A stretch of 64,000 nucleotides of DNA from Urbifossiella limnaea (GCF_007747215.1 NZ_CP036273.1:1410322-1474321); one strand, 5' to 3'; counted from the first letter of the stretch, positions 8,470 to 16,589 are shown. Made by a program: numbers and translations. Notes: generated from the sequence alone by a model not told the origin.

Positions 8470-9681
8470 ATGGGGCACGTCCGGGTTACGACCGAGTACG
8501 GCACCGCCACCGTCTGGCTGGACTTCCCCGGCGAGCCGGTCAACGCCCTCGACCGCGCCCGCCTCGCCGACCTCGACGCCGCCCTCGCCGGCGTCGCCGC
8601 GAACCCGCGCACCGACATCGTGGTCCTCCGCTCGGCCCGCGCCGCCGGCTTCTGCGCCGGGCTCGGCGCGAACCTCGGCCTGGCGCACCCGACCGACCGG
8701 GCCGCGTTCGCCGCCTTCGGCCAGCGCGTCGCCGAGCGCGTGGCGAGCCTGCCGCAGACCACCGTGGCCTTTCTCGACGGCCCCGTCCTCGGCGCCGGCC
8801 TCGAACTGGCGTTGGCGTGCGACCACCGCCTCGTGCTGTCGCGCGTCACCACGCACCTCGGGTTCCGTGGCCCCACGTGCCTCGGCGGCGCGGCCCGGGT
8901 GCGGCGGCTCGTCGGCCGCCGCGCCGCGGACGAGTTGCTGACGACGGGCCGAACGCTGTCCGGCCGCGAGGCGGTGCGGCTGGGGCTGGTCGATCACGCC
9001 TTCTGCGAGCGGCGCGGGAAGATCGAGTTGCGGACGTTTCTGGACACGCTCGAGCGCCGCGGGTGGCGCCCACGGCGGCGCGTGGAACAGACGGGGCTGG
9101 CGGACGAGCGGCGTGTCTTCGCGGCGGCGGAACCGGTGGTCGTGGTGCCGGCGGTGCCGCGGCCGATGCTCAACCCGCTGCCGCCGCTACCGGCCGTGGT
9201 CGGGTTGCTGACCGGCGTCGCCGAGGCGGCGCGGTTCGCGGCGGAGGCGGCACTGCGCGGCGGGCGTGTGGTGGCGCCCGACCGGAGCGCAGTGGACACG
9301 GCGATCGCGGCGGCGCTGGCCCGCGGGTTCGTGACGCCGTTGGAGGCCGAGCAGGCCCGCGCGCGGGTGACGGCCGACGGCTTCGGCCGGGCCGACCTGG
9401 TGTTCACCGACGGGGAGCTGCCGGCGGTCGGGCGGCGGTGCGTGGTCGCCGTCGTGAGCCCACACGCCTACCCGGCGCAACGGGTGGGCTTCGCCCGCAA
9501 CCGTCGCACGGTCGGCGTCTGCCTTGCGCCCCGGACGCTCCTCCCGCACGCCGACACTGACCCCGACGCCGTCGCCACACTGGCCGAGTGGCTGACCGCG
9601 TTCGGGCGCGGCCCGACCGTCCTTCCAGCGCCGCGGCCGGTCGCCGTCCGTACCCGCCGGCCCGCTACCATACCGGCATGA
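8470..9681 (+). CDS. Enoyl-CoA hydratase/isomerase-family protein with C-terminal extension
   Basis: The first ~200 of 403 residues form a crotonase domain, which binds acyl-CoA in an oxyanion hole. It is seen as GFCAGLGANLG (~60-70) and DGPVLGAGLELALACD (~100-115), followed by HLGFRGPTCLGGAARV. The last ~200 residues are not the NAD-binding dehydrogenase domain of FadB/FadJ, and I do not recognise them. The ATG at 8470 has a purine-rich GGAGGGGG just upstream. The stop overlaps the nth start as ATGA, which points to translational coupling with a DNA repair gene. The substrate cannot be told from sequence. Confidence 0.75.
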   Translation: MGHVRVTTEYGTATVWLDFPGEPVNALDRARLADLDAALAGVAANPRTDIVVLRSARAAGFCAGLGANLGLAHPTDRAAFAAFGQRVAERVASLPQTTVAFLDGPVLGAGLELALACDHRLVLSRVTTHLGFRGPTCLGGAARVRRLVGRRAADELLTTGRTLSGREAVRLGLVDHAFCERRGKIELRTFLDTLERRGWRPRRRVEQTGLADERRVFAAAEPVVVVPAVPRPMLNPLPPLPAVVGLLTGVAEAARFAAEAALRGGRVVAPDRSAVDTAIAAALARGFVTPLEAEQARARVTADGFGRADLVFTDGELPAVGRRCVVAVVSPHAYPAQRVGFARNRRTVGVCLAPRTLLPHADTDPDAVATLAEWLTAFGRGPTVLPAPRPVAVRTRRPATIPA

Positions 9682-10361
9682 CCGACCCCAAGCTGCCCCC
9701 CCGCGCCGAGCGCGTCGCGGCCGTGCTCGCGCTCCTCGACGCGCTCTACCCCGCGCCCGAAACCGCTCTCGACCACCAGAACCCGCTGCAACTCCTGGTC
9801 GCCACCATCCTGTCGGCGCAGTGTACCGACAAGCGGGTGAACCTCGTCACGCCGGCACTGTTCGCCCGCTACCACACCGCCGCCGACTACGCCGACGCCG
9901 AGCCGGCGGAGTTGGAGGAGTACGTCAAGACGACCGGCTTCTTCCGCAGCAAAGCGAAGAACATCCGGGCGTGCTGCCGGCTGATCGTGGACCGGCACGG
10001 CGGCGAGGTGCCGGGCACGCTGGAGGAACTGGTGGAGTTGCCGGGGGTCGGCCGGAAGACGGCGAACGTGGTACTCGGAAACGCCTTCGACACGCCCGGC
10101 ATCACCGTGGACACGCACGTCGGCCGGCTGTCGCGGCGGCTCGGGTGGACGCGGCACACCGACCCGGTGAAGGTGGAGCGGGTGCTGATGAAGCTGTGGC
10201 CGCGGGAGCGGTGGACGCTGGCGAGCCACCAGCTGATCCTGCACGGCCGGGCGGTGTGTCACGCGCGGAAGCCGCGGTGTGAGGAGTGCGCCGTGAGTGC
10301 GCTCTGCCCCCGAGTGGGAGTCTCCGGGAGTCGGTGGGAGTCTCCGGGAGTGGAGGAGTAA
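9678..10361 (+). CDS. nth: Endonuclease III (DNA glycosylase/AP lyase)
   Basis: Base-excision repair enzyme that removes oxidised pyrimidines and nicks AP sites; 227 residues. The helix-hairpin-helix with catalytic lysine is ELPGVGRKTANVVLG, followed by the catalytic Asp in ITVDTHVGRLSRRLGW. The four-cysteine 4Fe-4S loop is C-x6-C-x2-C-x5-C in CHARKPRCEECAVSALC. The ATG at 9678 overlaps the upstream stop. After the iron-sulfur loop, the last ~14 residues (VGVSGSRWESPGVEE region) are encoded inside a long inverted repeat, so the native C terminus has probably been replaced or extended by that repeat. Confidence 0.93.
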   Translation: MTDPKLPPRAERVAAVLALLDALYPAPETALDHQNPLQLLVATILSAQCTDKRVNLVTPALFARYHTAADYADAEPAELEEYVKTTGFFRSKAKNIRACCRLIVDRHGGEVPGTLEELVELPGVGRKTANVVLGNAFDTPGITVDTHVGRLSRRLGWTRHTDPVKVERVLMKLWPRERWTLASHQLILHGRAVCHARKPRCEECAVSALCPRVGVSGSRWESPGVEE

Positions 10362-10419
10362 AGCCTCGACGGGTCTGAACTCCTCCACTCCCGGAGACTC
10401 CCACCGACTCCCGGAGACT
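10319..10419. terminator. 41-bp inverted repeat between nth and nuoB
   Basis: Perfect 41-bp arms at 10319-10359 and 10379-10419 with a 19-nt loop. Each arm is a tandem array of GGGAGTCTCCGGGAGT-like units. The left arm contains the nth coding end; the right arm ends 2 nt from the nuoB stop codon. It lies between convergent genes and has no T tract. A bidirectional terminator or 3'-end stabiliser is the likely role. Confidence 0.8.
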
Positions 10420-10421
10420 GC

Positions 10422-11036
10422 CTATTTCGCCGGCTTCGCCCGTTCCTTGTTCTCCGCCGCGAACGCCGTCGCCAGCTCCGGCGTCGCCAGCTCGTCGGGC
10501 AGCATCACCGCCCCGGTCCGCGCCGGGACCGGCACCTCGACCGGTTGACCCTTGTGATAATCTTTCATCCGCCGCACCTTGTCCTGGATGCGCATCAGGC
10601 CTTCGAGCAGCGCCTCCGGCCGGGGCGGGCAGCCGGGGACGTACACGTCCACCGGAACGACCAGGTCGACGCCCTTGGCGACGTTGTAGCCGTACTTGTA
10701 GTACGGCCCGCCGCCGCAGGTGCAGGCGCCCATGGCGATGACGAACTTCGGGTCGGGCATCTGGTTGTAGAGCCGCCGCACGCGGTCGGCCATCTTCAGG
10801 TTGACGGTGCCGGCGACGATCATGAGGTCGGCCTGGCGCGGGCTGGCGCGGAAGGCGCCGGCGCCGAACCGGTCGATGTCGTAGCGGGGGGCGCCGGTGG
10901 CCATCATCTCGATGGCGCAGCAGGCGAGGCCGAACGTCATCGGCCACAGCGACGACTCGCGCGCCCAGTTCACCGCCTGCTCCAGGCTGGTGACCACGAA
11001 CCCGTCCTCGAACCGGTTCTCGAAAAGGCCCATCAC
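10422..11036 (-). CDS. nuoB: NADH-quinone oxidoreductase subunit B
   Basis: Peripheral-arm subunit of respiratory complex I that holds cluster N2; 204 residues. The four cluster cysteines are visible as the adjacent pair in [11 protein letters not shown], one in [12 protein letters not shown], and one in [13 protein letters not shown] basic C-terminal extension ([12 protein letters not shown] to the end) goes beyond the core. It is transcribed after nuoA but separated from it by a two-gene toxin-antitoxin-like pair. nuoC onwards is not in this window, so complex I genes are split in this genome. Confidence 0.95.
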   Translation of the reverse strand: MMGLFENRFEDGFVVTSLEQAVNWARESSLWPMTFGLACCAIEMMATGAPRYDIDRFGAGAFRASPRQADLMIVAGTVNLKMADRVRRLYNQMPDPKFVIAMGACTCGGGPYYKYGYNVAKGVDLVVPVDVYVPGCPPRPEALLEGLMRIQDKVRRMKDYHKGQPVEVPVPARTGAVMLPDELATPELATAFAAENKERAKPAK

Positions 11037-11049
11037 GGCTCCCGGGAGG

Positions 11050-11310
11050 TCAGCGGCCGAACCGAATCACGTCGGTGACCCGGACCCGACGGGTCGTGAG
11101 GTTGACGTGGAACGTAATCATCAGCACCGACACGAACGCGACCCGATACCCTCCGACCCGTGACTCGCCGACGTCGAGCGGCTCGGAGGCTAGCCGGGCG
11201 TTGAACCCCTCGACCGCGCCGGCCATCCGGTCGCGCGACGGCACGTCGAGCGAGACGTAGATACGTGTGAGCTTGTCGAGGATCGGTTCGAGCCACTCGT
11301 ACTCGAACAT
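11050..11310 (-). CDS. RelE/ParE-like toxin candidate
   Basis: A small 86-residue protein with a pattern close to plasmid-stabilisation toxins: an N-terminal helix ([13 protein letters not shown]), a middle [17 protein letters not shown], and a beta-strand end [16 protein letters not shown]. The ATG at 11310 overlaps the stop of the upstream antitoxin-like gene by one base. The two genes sit between nuoA and nuoB on the same strand. Toxin identity is inferred from size, fold pattern and gene order; catalytic residues cannot be assigned with certainty. Confidence 0.55.
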   Translation of the reverse strand: MFEYEWLEPILDKLTRIYVSLDVPSRDRMAGAVEGFNARLASEPLDVGESRVGGYRVAFVSVLMITFHVNLTTRRVRVTDVIRFGR

Positions 11311-11558
11311 TACGCCTCCCGCAGCGCGCGGAGGCGGGCCATCACCTCTTCTCCCGTGACCCACTTGGCATTCGGGTCGTTCAGCCGCCGGTCCATCTCT
11401 TCGTCGGTCACCCCGAGTTCCGGAAACATCATCCCGGGCCTTGGGGCCGGGGTGAACCGACCGAGCAGTTGCCCGTCCGCGTCGCGGAGCTCGACTTCGA
11501 CTCCGGTCGTCCGGGCGAGAATCGCGGCGCTTGTCGGGTCGGGAATGGTGACTGACAT
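11310..11558 (-). CDS. Putative antitoxin
   Basis: An 82-residue acidic protein. The N-terminal half has short beta-strand-like segments (GVEVELRDADGQLLGRF); the C-terminal half is helical (TDEEMDRRLND, EEVMARLRALREA), the usual layout of small antitoxins whose C terminus wraps the toxin. It precedes and overlaps the toxin-like gene. A TAGAAT element lies 26 nt upstream (11590-11585), so the pair may have its own promoter inside the nuo cluster. Confidence 0.5.
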   Translation of the reverse strand: MSVTIPDPTSAAILARTTGVEVELRDADGQLLGRFTPAPRPGMMFPELGVTDEEMDRRLNDPNAKWVTGEEVMARLRALREA

Positions 11559-11582
11559 CGCGAGAACCTCACGGGGCCGAAG

Positions 11583-12077
11583 TCATTCTACCGCTTGCTG
11601 TCCAGCGGTGCTACGGACCCACTCCAGGTCGCCGCGGCGCCACAGGTACGCGAACCCGACCAGCAGCACGCCGAAGAACACCAGGATGTCCGCGAACGCC
11701 AGCCACGCCAGGCTGTGCATCACCGCCGGGTCCGGGGCCGCGACCGCCGACGGGTCGAGCTGCGCCACCGCGGCGACGCGCTGATCCGCGGCGAGCGTCG
11801 GGTCGGCGGCGCGGCTGGCGGTGCCGAACACGACGGCCCACGGGAAGAAGAACGCCAGTTCCACGTCGAAGATGACGAACAGCAGCGCCACGACGTAGAA
11901 CCGCAAGTCGAACTGCACCCACGCCGAGCCGACGGCCGGCTCGCCGCACTCGTACACCTCGGCCTTCTCCGGGCTCGGCCGGTCGGGGCGCACGAGCCGG
12001 CCCATCACCAGCGGCCCGAGCAGCAGCGCCGCCCCGGCGGTGACGAAGATCACGACGAGCAGCACGAGGTCGGTCAT
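11583..12077 (-). CDS. nuoA: NADH-quinone oxidoreductase subunit A
   Basis: Membrane subunit of complex I near the quinone site; 164 residues. It has three predicted helices: LVLLVVIFVTAGAALLLGPL, then FYVVALLFVIFDVELAFFFPW, then ADILVFFGVLLVGFAYLW. The conserved loop YECGEPAVGSAWVQFDLRFY between the first two is diagnostic. The loop between helices 2 and 3 is longer than in many homologues and rich in Ala and Asp. ATG 12077 is preferred because the upstream in-frame extension lies in the inverted repeat. Confidence 0.93.
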   Translation of the reverse strand: MTDLVLLVVIFVTAGAALLLGPLVMGRLVRPDRPSPEKAEVYECGEPAVGSAWVQFDLRFYVVALLFVIFDVELAFFFPWAVVFGTASRAADPTLAADQRVAAVAQLDPSAVAAPDPAVMHSLAWLAFADILVFFGVLLVGFAYLWRRGDLEWVRSTAGQQAVE

Positions 12078-12100
12078 GAGGCGCTCAGCAAATCGAGGAC

Positions 12101-12191
12101 GATTGGCCGCAAAAAGGCACAAAAGACACAAAAATAAAATTCAAATTCCGGCGTTCTTTTTTGTGTCTTTTGTGCCTTTTTGCGGCCAATC
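12101..12191. terminator. 34-bp AT-rich inverted repeat between nuoI and nuoA
   Basis: Perfect 34-bp arms at 12101-12134 and 12158-12191 with a 23-nt loop. On the minus strand the arm begins directly after the nuoI stop codon. Arms carry repeated CAAAA units (AAAAAGGCACAAAAGACAC) and are much richer in A+T than the surrounding DNA. Probable 3'-end element of nuoI. Confidence 0.8.
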
Positions 12192-12728
12192 TCAGGTCTT
12201 GCTCGGTTCGCCGGCTTTCGTCCACACCGGCAGCGCCACGCGCTTCGACTCGTGCACGGCGGTCGGGTTCAGCGTCGCCTGGCCCCACGCCACCTCCAGC
12301 GGCAGCTTGGCGTAGTCCACGACGCAGCCGTCGCGGGTGTAGGTGCTGATGTCGTGGTTCGAGCCCATGAAGATGCAGTCCACCGGGCACGGGTCCACGC
12401 ACAGGGCGCAGAACATGCACTTCGTGTAGTCGATGGCGAACCCGGTGACGACGAACCCCTTCAGCGGCGGGGCGGCCTTCTCCTTGCCGATGTAGATGCA
12501 GTCCACCGGGCAGGCGCGGGCGCACTTGTCGCACCCGATGCAGGTGGTCAGGTCGTACCGGTGGAACCCGCGGTACCGCGGCCGCACCGGCACCGGCCGC
12601 TCGGGGTACTCGAAGTGTTCCGTGAACGCCCGCCGGCGGTAGCTCTGCACGAACGTCCGCAGGGTGACGTGCATCCCGGCGCCGAGCGTGGCGGCGGCGC
12701 GGAACACGTTCGACAGCCAGGTCCGCAT
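12192..12728 (-). CDS. nuoI: NADH-quinone oxidoreductase subunit I
   Basis: Ferredoxin-like complex I subunit carrying two 4Fe-4S clusters; 178 residues. The two binding motifs are [15 protein letters not shown] and [15 protein letters not shown], separated by about 45 residues. The N-terminal helix [20 protein letters not shown] matches the amphipathic start of NuoI. It is the first nuo gene of this strand group, upstream of nuoA, which is not the classical nuoA-to-N order. The stop abuts the AT-rich hairpin. A TACAAT element lies 33 nt upstream of the ATG (12766-12761). Confidence 0.94.
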   Translation of the reverse strand: MRTWLSNVFRAAATLGAGMHVTLRTFVQSYRRRAFTEHFEYPERPVPVRPRYRGFHRYDLTTCIGCDKCARACPVDCIYIGKEKAAPPLKGFVVTGFAIDYTKCMFCALCVDPCPVDCIFMGSNHDISTYTRDGCVVDYAKLPLEVAWGQATLNPTAVHESKRVALPVWTKAGEPSKT

Positions 12729-12784
12729 GGCGGGGCGCCGGGGAGGGTGGGGACTTCGGGATTGTATGCGCCCGGCGGCCGGCG

Positions 12785-12813
12785 TTGCCGCTCCCCCGCC
12801 GGGCGGGTAGGAT
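12785..12813 (+). promoter_or_regulatory. Putative promoter of the TPR gene
   Basis: TTGCCG (12785-12790), a 17-bp spacer, then TAGGAT (12808-12813), 27 nt before the ATG of the TPR protein. Spacing and hexamers fit a sigma-70-type promoter. Confidence 0.45.
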
Positions 12814-12840
12814 TCGGCCCACCCACCGGAGGATTCGGAC

Positions 12841-13686
12841 ATGCCCGCCCGCGGACCCGTTCTCGCCGCGCTCGTCAGCCTCGGCGTCACCCTCACCGCC
12901 GCCGGGCAGGACGCGCCGGCGCTGCTCGAGCAGGCCCGCGCGGTGTACAAGGCCGGGCAGTTCAAGGAGGCCGCCGCGCTCGCCGAGAAGGCCGCCGCCG
13001 CCGACCCCAAGAGCTTCCACGCCCCCTTCGTCGCCGGCACCGCCTACGGCCAGCTCCGCGACAACCTCGCCGCCGTGAAGGCGTACACCACGGCCCTCGA
13101 GCGCAACCCGAAGCTGGCCGAGGCCCACGACCGCCGGGGCGACTCGTACCTCAAGCTCGGCCTGTTCAAGGAGGCCGTCGCCGACTTCGACGTGTACCTC
13201 GCGGCGAGCCCGAAGGACTCCGCCGACCACTGGCGGCGCGGCATCGCCCTCTACTACGTCGGCCGGTTCGACGACGGCCGCAAGCAGTTCGAGCACCACC
13301 GCTCCGTCAACCCCGAGGACGTGGAGAACTCGGTGTGGCACTACCTGTGCAACGCCAAGGCGAGCAGCCCGAAGCAGGCGCGGGCCGACCTGATCCCGGT
13401 CACGAAGGACACCCGGGTGCCGATGAAGGAGGTGCTGCAGCTGTTCGCCGGCAAGGTGAGCCCCGCCGAGGTGCTCGGCGCGGCCGAGGCGGCGAAGCTC
13501 GACGCCGAGGACCAGAAGGAGGCGCGGTTCTACGCGAACCTGTACGTCGCGCTGTACTTCGAGAGCGAGGGGAACGCCGCCAAGACGAAGGAGCACCTGG
13601 AGGCCGCGGTCGAGCGGTACAAGATCGGGCACTACATGTGGGACGTCGGGAACGCGCACCTGGAAATGATTCTGAAGAAGAAGTGA
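12841..13686 (+). CDS. Secreted tetratricopeptide-repeat protein
   Basis: A 281-residue exported protein with an N-terminal signal sequence ([14 protein letters not shown]). At least four TPR units follow, for example [53 protein letters not shown] and [19 protein letters not shown]. The C-terminal half is helical but more divergent. TPRs serve protein-protein contact; the partner is unknown. It is monocistronic, divergent from nuoI. GGAGGATTCGGAC precedes the ATG and supplies a good ribosome-binding site. Confidence 0.8.
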   Translation: MPARGPVLAALVSLGVTLTAAGQDAPALLEQARAVYKAGQFKEAAALAEKAAAADPKSFHAPFVAGTAYGQLRDNLAAVKAYTTALERNPKLAEAHDRRGDSYLKLGLFKEAVADFDVYLAASPKDSADHWRRGIALYYVGRFDDGRKQFEHHRSVNPEDVENSVWHYLCNAKASSPKQARADLIPVTKDTRVPMKEVLQLFAGKVSPAEVLGAAEAAKLDAEDQKEARFYANLYVALYFESEGNAAKTKEHLEAAVERYKIGHYMWDVGNAHLEMILKKK

Positions 13687-13695
13687 CCGGCGCGC

Positions 13696-13727
13696 AAAAA
13701 AAACCGGGGGGTGTTCCCACCCCCCGG
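13696..13727 (-). terminator. Intrinsic terminator (minus strand)
   Basis: A 10-bp GC stem (13704-13713 with 13718-13727), loop TTCC on the plus strand, followed on the minus strand by eight T residues (13703-13696). It lies just after the plus-strand TPR gene but is oriented to stop minus-strand transcription, where no protein gene exists. Confidence 0.8.
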
Positions 13728-13803
13728 GTGCCAGTCGAACGTACGGGTCCCGTCCATCCCTTCGGTAAGCCTGGCTGCCTTAACCGTTCCCCCCTCGGAA
13801 CGG
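13696..13803 (-). ncRNA. Candidate small RNA
   Basis: Roughly 108 nt on the minus strand between two terminator hairpins, ending in a textbook intrinsic terminator. It contains a hairpin near 13764-13786 (GGTTAAG with CTTACC). It matches no RNA family I can name; tmRNA, RNase P and SRP RNA signatures are absent. The call rests only on the terminator and the lack of a coding gene. Confidence 0.25.
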
Positions 13804-13821
13804 AAAAAGCCGACGCTCGGC
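13804..13821 (-). terminator. Small minus-strand terminator-like hairpin
   Basis: Stem GCCGA/TCGGC with loop GCG on the minus strand, followed by TTTTT (13808-13804). Confidence 0.5.
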
Positions 13822-13965
13822 GGGCCGGGGCTGCCGGACCGCCGGTGAGGCCGGACCGCACAAAAACTGCGGGCCGGTGCCGCCGGGAGGACTGCGTTTC
13901 GCTCGTACCCCCGCGGACACCCAATTCGTAGCCCACGAAGCGGTCGCACGCAAACCGGCGGGGCG

Positions 13966-13989
13966 AAAAAAGCGGGAAAACCCACCCGC
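13966..13989 (-). terminator. Minus-strand terminator-like hairpin
   Basis: Stem GCGGG/CCCGC with an 8-nt loop, followed on the minus strand by TTTTTT (13971-13966). Third of four such signals in the ORF-free stretch 13687-14114. Confidence 0.5.
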
Positions 13990-14046
13990 GCTCGCGCACC
14001 CGCACAGCATCCCCGTCACCGCCGGGCCGCGGCAAAAACTTCCCGG

Positions 14047-14090
14047 AAAAACTCACGGCCGGCGCCCTCGCGGTCGAGGGTGCCGGCCGT
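14047..14090 (-). terminator. Terminator of the DUF2203 gene
   Basis: A 16-bp stem with one wobble pair (14055-14070 with 14075-14090) and a 4-nt loop. TTTTT follows after three bases on the minus strand. It lies 24 nt after the stop of the DUF2203 gene. Confidence 0.75.
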
Positions 14091-14114
14091 TATTGTGTCG
14101 GGTTCGCGCCGCGG

Positions 14115-14612
14115 TCACGGGCTGCTGCGGAACCGAACGGGCGTCGCCGCGGGCGCGTCACCGTCGGCCTGCACCGGCCGCCGCTGCTGCTCGCCGGCGT
14201 AGTGCCAGTGGGCCAGGCCGTCCTCGCCGTGCTTCCAGCTGAACGCGGCCGGCCGGCCGTTGATGCGGGTCGGGAAGTCCACCTCCCCGGCGTCGGCGTC
14301 CACCAGCCCGACGCCCAGGGCGGACAACTCGGCCGAGGCGTTCGTCAGGGCCGTCTCGGCCGTGCGGATCTCTTCCGACAGTTGGTACCGCCGCTGCCGC
14401 TCCTGCCACACGAGGTCGCGGCGGTGGCGGTCGAGGCGCTCCTGCTCGGGGACGAGGCGGGAGAGGGCGGTGCGAGAGCTCACGATGTCCGTCACGATGC
14501 TCCGCACCAGGGGCAGCATGAGGCGGGCGGTCGGCAGGTCGAGGGTGGCCTCGTCCCGGGTCCGGCGGGGCTTCCCCGCCGAGTTGCCGGCGCGGTTCGG
14601 GGTGTTGCTCAT
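14115..14612 (-). CDS. DUF2203 domain protein
   Basis: A 165-residue cytosolic protein of a family without a settled function. Recognisable elements are the N-terminal TARLMLPLVRSIVTDIV, a coiled-coil centre rich in Arg, Glu and Gln (RLVPEQERLDRHRRDLVWQ), and the diagnostic end GVGLVDADAGEVDFPTRING then FSWKHGEDGLAHWHY. It is monocistronic, with a minus-strand TAGAAT (14664-14659) about 47 nt before the start and an intrinsic terminator after the stop. Confidence 0.8.
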   Translation of the reverse strand: MSNTPNRAGNSAGKPRRTRDEATLDLPTARLMLPLVRSIVTDIVSSRTALSRLVPEQERLDRHRRDLVWQERQRRYQLSEEIRTAETALTNASAELSALGVGLVDADAGEVDFPTRINGRPAAFSWKHGEDGLAHWHYAGEQQRRPVQADGDAPAATPVRFRSSP

Positions 14613-14916
14613 GTGGGCTCCCGGTTCGATGGGGACGTGTCACGGCCCCCGTATTGTCATTCTAGGTCGGGTTCCGCCCGACAGGGTGTCGCACGGACCC
14701 GGATTCCGGGCGGCGGGTTCGCCCCGGCCGCCCCTCTACGTTATTCGAGGAAGCCCCGGCCGGATTGGTGCGGGAATCCCCCCACCGGGAGATACCGCCG
14801 CCGCCGGGGAGTTTAAAGGCGAAACGCGCGCCGCTCCCGGCGGAATCGCGGCCCGGCCCCTACCCCCGGCGGCGGAAATGGGGGAGAATACTGCACACCC
14901 GTCGTGGAGGCCGCTC
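14613..14916. other. Divergent intergenic region
   Basis: 304 bp between the DUF2203 gene and the DUF1501 gene, which point away from each other. It holds the TAGAAT element of DUF2203 at 14659-14664, several GC dyads (such as GTCGGGTTCCGCCCGAC near 14665), and the GGAGG ribosome-binding site of the DUF1501 gene at 14906-14910. No gene is visible. Confidence 0.5.
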
Positions 14917-16272
14917 GTGACCACGCACCCCAGCCGCCGGGCCGTCCTCCGCGTCGGCGGCGCCGGCCTGCTCGGCCTCGGCTACCCGCAGTTGCACGAG
15001 GCCGCCGCGTCGCCGTCGGCCGCCCGGCGTGCCACGGCGAAGGCGGTCATCTTCCTTCACCAGTGGGGCGGCCCCGGGCAGCACGAGACGTTCGACCCCA
15101 AGCCGACGGCCCCCGACAACGTCCGCGGCTGGTTCGGCGCCACGCAGACGCGCCTCCCCGGCGTCATCTTCGGCGAGCGCATCCCGCGCATCGCCGCGCT
15201 CGCGGACAAGTTCACCGTCGTGCGCTGCCTCCAGCACGGCATGAAGAACCACAACTCGGCCGGCTACTACTCGCTCACCGGCGTCGCCCCGCCGACCGAC
15301 GACCAGCGCCTCCGCGACACGCTGGAACTGTTCCCCGCCTACGGCAGCATCGTGGACCGCCTCGCCCCGGCGCCGCGCGGCGTGGCCACGTTCGTGTCCT
15401 TCCCGCACGTCATCGCCGACGGCTCCGTCACGCCGGGCCAGCACGCCAGCTTCCTCGGCAAGGCCCACAACCCGCTGTTCGTGAACCAGGACCCCAACCG
15501 CGCCGACTTCCGCCTGCCGGAACTCACGCTGCCGGACACGCTCCCCGTCGAGCGGCTGGAGAACCGCCGCGACATTCTCCGCCTCATCGACGAGCAGTCG
15601 GATCTGCTCGAAACGTCGCTCGTGGCCCGCGGCCTGGACGAGACGTACCAGAAGGCCGTGGCGATGCTCACCTCCCCCCGCTTCAAGCAGGCGTTCGACC
15701 TCTCGAAGGAGCCGCAGGCCGTCCGCGACCGGTACGGCCGCACGACCTACGGCCAGAGTTGCCTGCTGGCGCGGCGGGCGGTCGAGGCGGGGGCGAAGTT
15801 CGTGAACGTGTACTACGCCCGCTCGATCGGCGGGTTCGGCCAGGGGTGGGACTACCACGGCTTCCGCGGCGAGGACACCGTTGGCCGGCTGAACGAACTC
15901 CTCCCGATTGCCGACCAGACGCTGCCGGCGCTGCTGACGGACCTGGAGGAGCGCGGGATGCTGAACGACGTGATGGTGGTGTGGGTGGGCGAGTTCGGGC
16001 GGACCCCGCGGATCAGCTCGAACGGCGGCCGCGACCACTGGCCGCAGTGCTACTCGGCGCTGATCGCCGGCGGCGGGGCGAAGCGCGGCTTCGTATACGG
16101 CGCCAGCGACCGACTGGGGGCGTACCCGACGCTCGGCCAGGCGCGGCCGGAAGACCTGGCGGCGACGATGTTCGCGGCGCTGGGTCTGGACCCGGAGGCG
16201 GAGGTGCGCGACAAGCTGAACCGCCCGCTGCCGATCGCCCGCGGCAAGCCGATCGCCGAGGTGTTCGCGTAG
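14917..16272 (+). CDS. DUF1501 family protein (Tat-exported)
   Basis: A 451-residue protein of the sulfatase-like DUF1501 family, abundant in planctomycetes and usually exported. The GTG at 14917 follows GGAGG at a 6-nt spacing. The N terminus has a twin-arginine signal (SRRAVLRVGGAGLLGLGY). Family hallmarks are FLHQWGGPGQHETFDPKP, VRCLQHGMKNHNSAGYYSLTG, WDYHGFR and the C-terminal VWVGEFGRTPRIS with GRDHWPQCYS. Its normal partner, a DUF1549/DUF1553 cytochrome-like protein, is not adjacent; one lies 36 kb away. The substrate is unknown. Confidence 0.9.
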   Translation: MTTHPSRRAVLRVGGAGLLGLGYPQLHEAAASPSAARRATAKAVIFLHQWGGPGQHETFDPKPTAPDNVRGWFGATQTRLPGVIFGERIPRIAALADKFTVVRCLQHGMKNHNSAGYYSLTGVAPPTDDQRLRDTLELFPAYGSIVDRLAPAPRGVATFVSFPHVIADGSVTPGQHASFLGKAHNPLFVNQDPNRADFRLPELTLPDTLPVERLENRRDILRLIDEQSDLLETSLVARGLDETYQKAVAMLTSPRFKQAFDLSKEPQAVRDRYGRTTYGQSCLLARRAVEAGAKFVNVYYARSIGGFGQGWDYHGFRGEDTVGRLNELLPIADQTLPALLTDLEERGMLNDVMVVWVGEFGRTPRISSNGGRDHWPQCYSALIAGGGAKRGFVYGASDRLGAYPTLGQARPEDLAATMFAALGLDPEAEVRDKLNRPLPIARGKPIAEVFA

Positions 16273-16298
16273 GATTCATTTAGCTGGGAGTGCGAGCG

Positions 16299-16589
16299 AT
16301 GACGTGCGAAGGGACCGTGGTGAACGGAACGATCGTGTTCGACAACCCGCCGCCGTTTCCGGAGGGAACGCGGGTCCGAGTCGAGTCGGCGGACGATGCC
16401 GACTTGTGGGACGAGCTGGCCCGCGTCCCGGCGCCGCCCGAGACGGAGACGCGCGAGGAGTTCTTGGCGAGTCTGCGCCAGTCGGTCGCCGACGTGCGGG
16501 CCGGAGCGAAGGGGAAGCCGTTGGCCGAGTTCGCCGCCGAGTTGAAGCGCGAGTTCGGTACGCCGTCCGAGCGACCGGAGGGGTCGTGA
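16299..16589 (+). CDS. Putative antitoxin of a type II pair
   Basis: A 96-residue protein. The N-terminal part (GTVVNGTIVFDNPPPFPEGTRVRVE) is a small beta fold seen in planctomycete antitoxin-like proteins. The C terminus is helical and charged (EEFLASLRQSVADVRAGAK). The ATG at 16299 follows GGGAG 8 nt upstream; a GTG at 16290 is the alternative. It overlaps the downstream toxin gene by 4 bp (GTGA). DUF1501 ends 26 bp upstream, so read-through is possible. Confidence 0.6.
   Translation: MTCEGTVVNGTIVFDNPPPFPEGTRVRVESADDADLWDELARVPAPPETETREEFLASLRQSVADVRAGAKGKPLAEFAAELKREFGTPSERPEGS

Noticed and set aside
8365-8997. N-terminal extension of the sensor kinase to 8997
   Set aside because: The added residues are antisense to the crotonase gene and have no domain; ATG 8364 gives a normal membrane start.
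10319-10419. CRISPR or other spaced repeat array
   Set aside because: The repeats here and at the other gene ends are inverted dyads with tandem arms, not direct repeats separated by unique spacers. No cas genes occur.
13750-13790. Resemblance to the 3' hairpin of a c-di-GMP-I riboswitch (minus strand)
   Set aside because: Only a short segment is similar; the conserved 5' stem and tetraloop parts are missing and no downstream gene would be controlled.
13687-14114. tmRNA, RNase P RNA or SRP RNA in the ORF-free stretch
   Set aside because: None of their conserved blocks is present on either strand.
14260-14916. Extension of the DUF1501 frame upstream of 14917
   Set aside because: It overlaps the DUF2203 gene antisense; the GTG at 14917 has a GGAGG site and a Tat signal directly after it.
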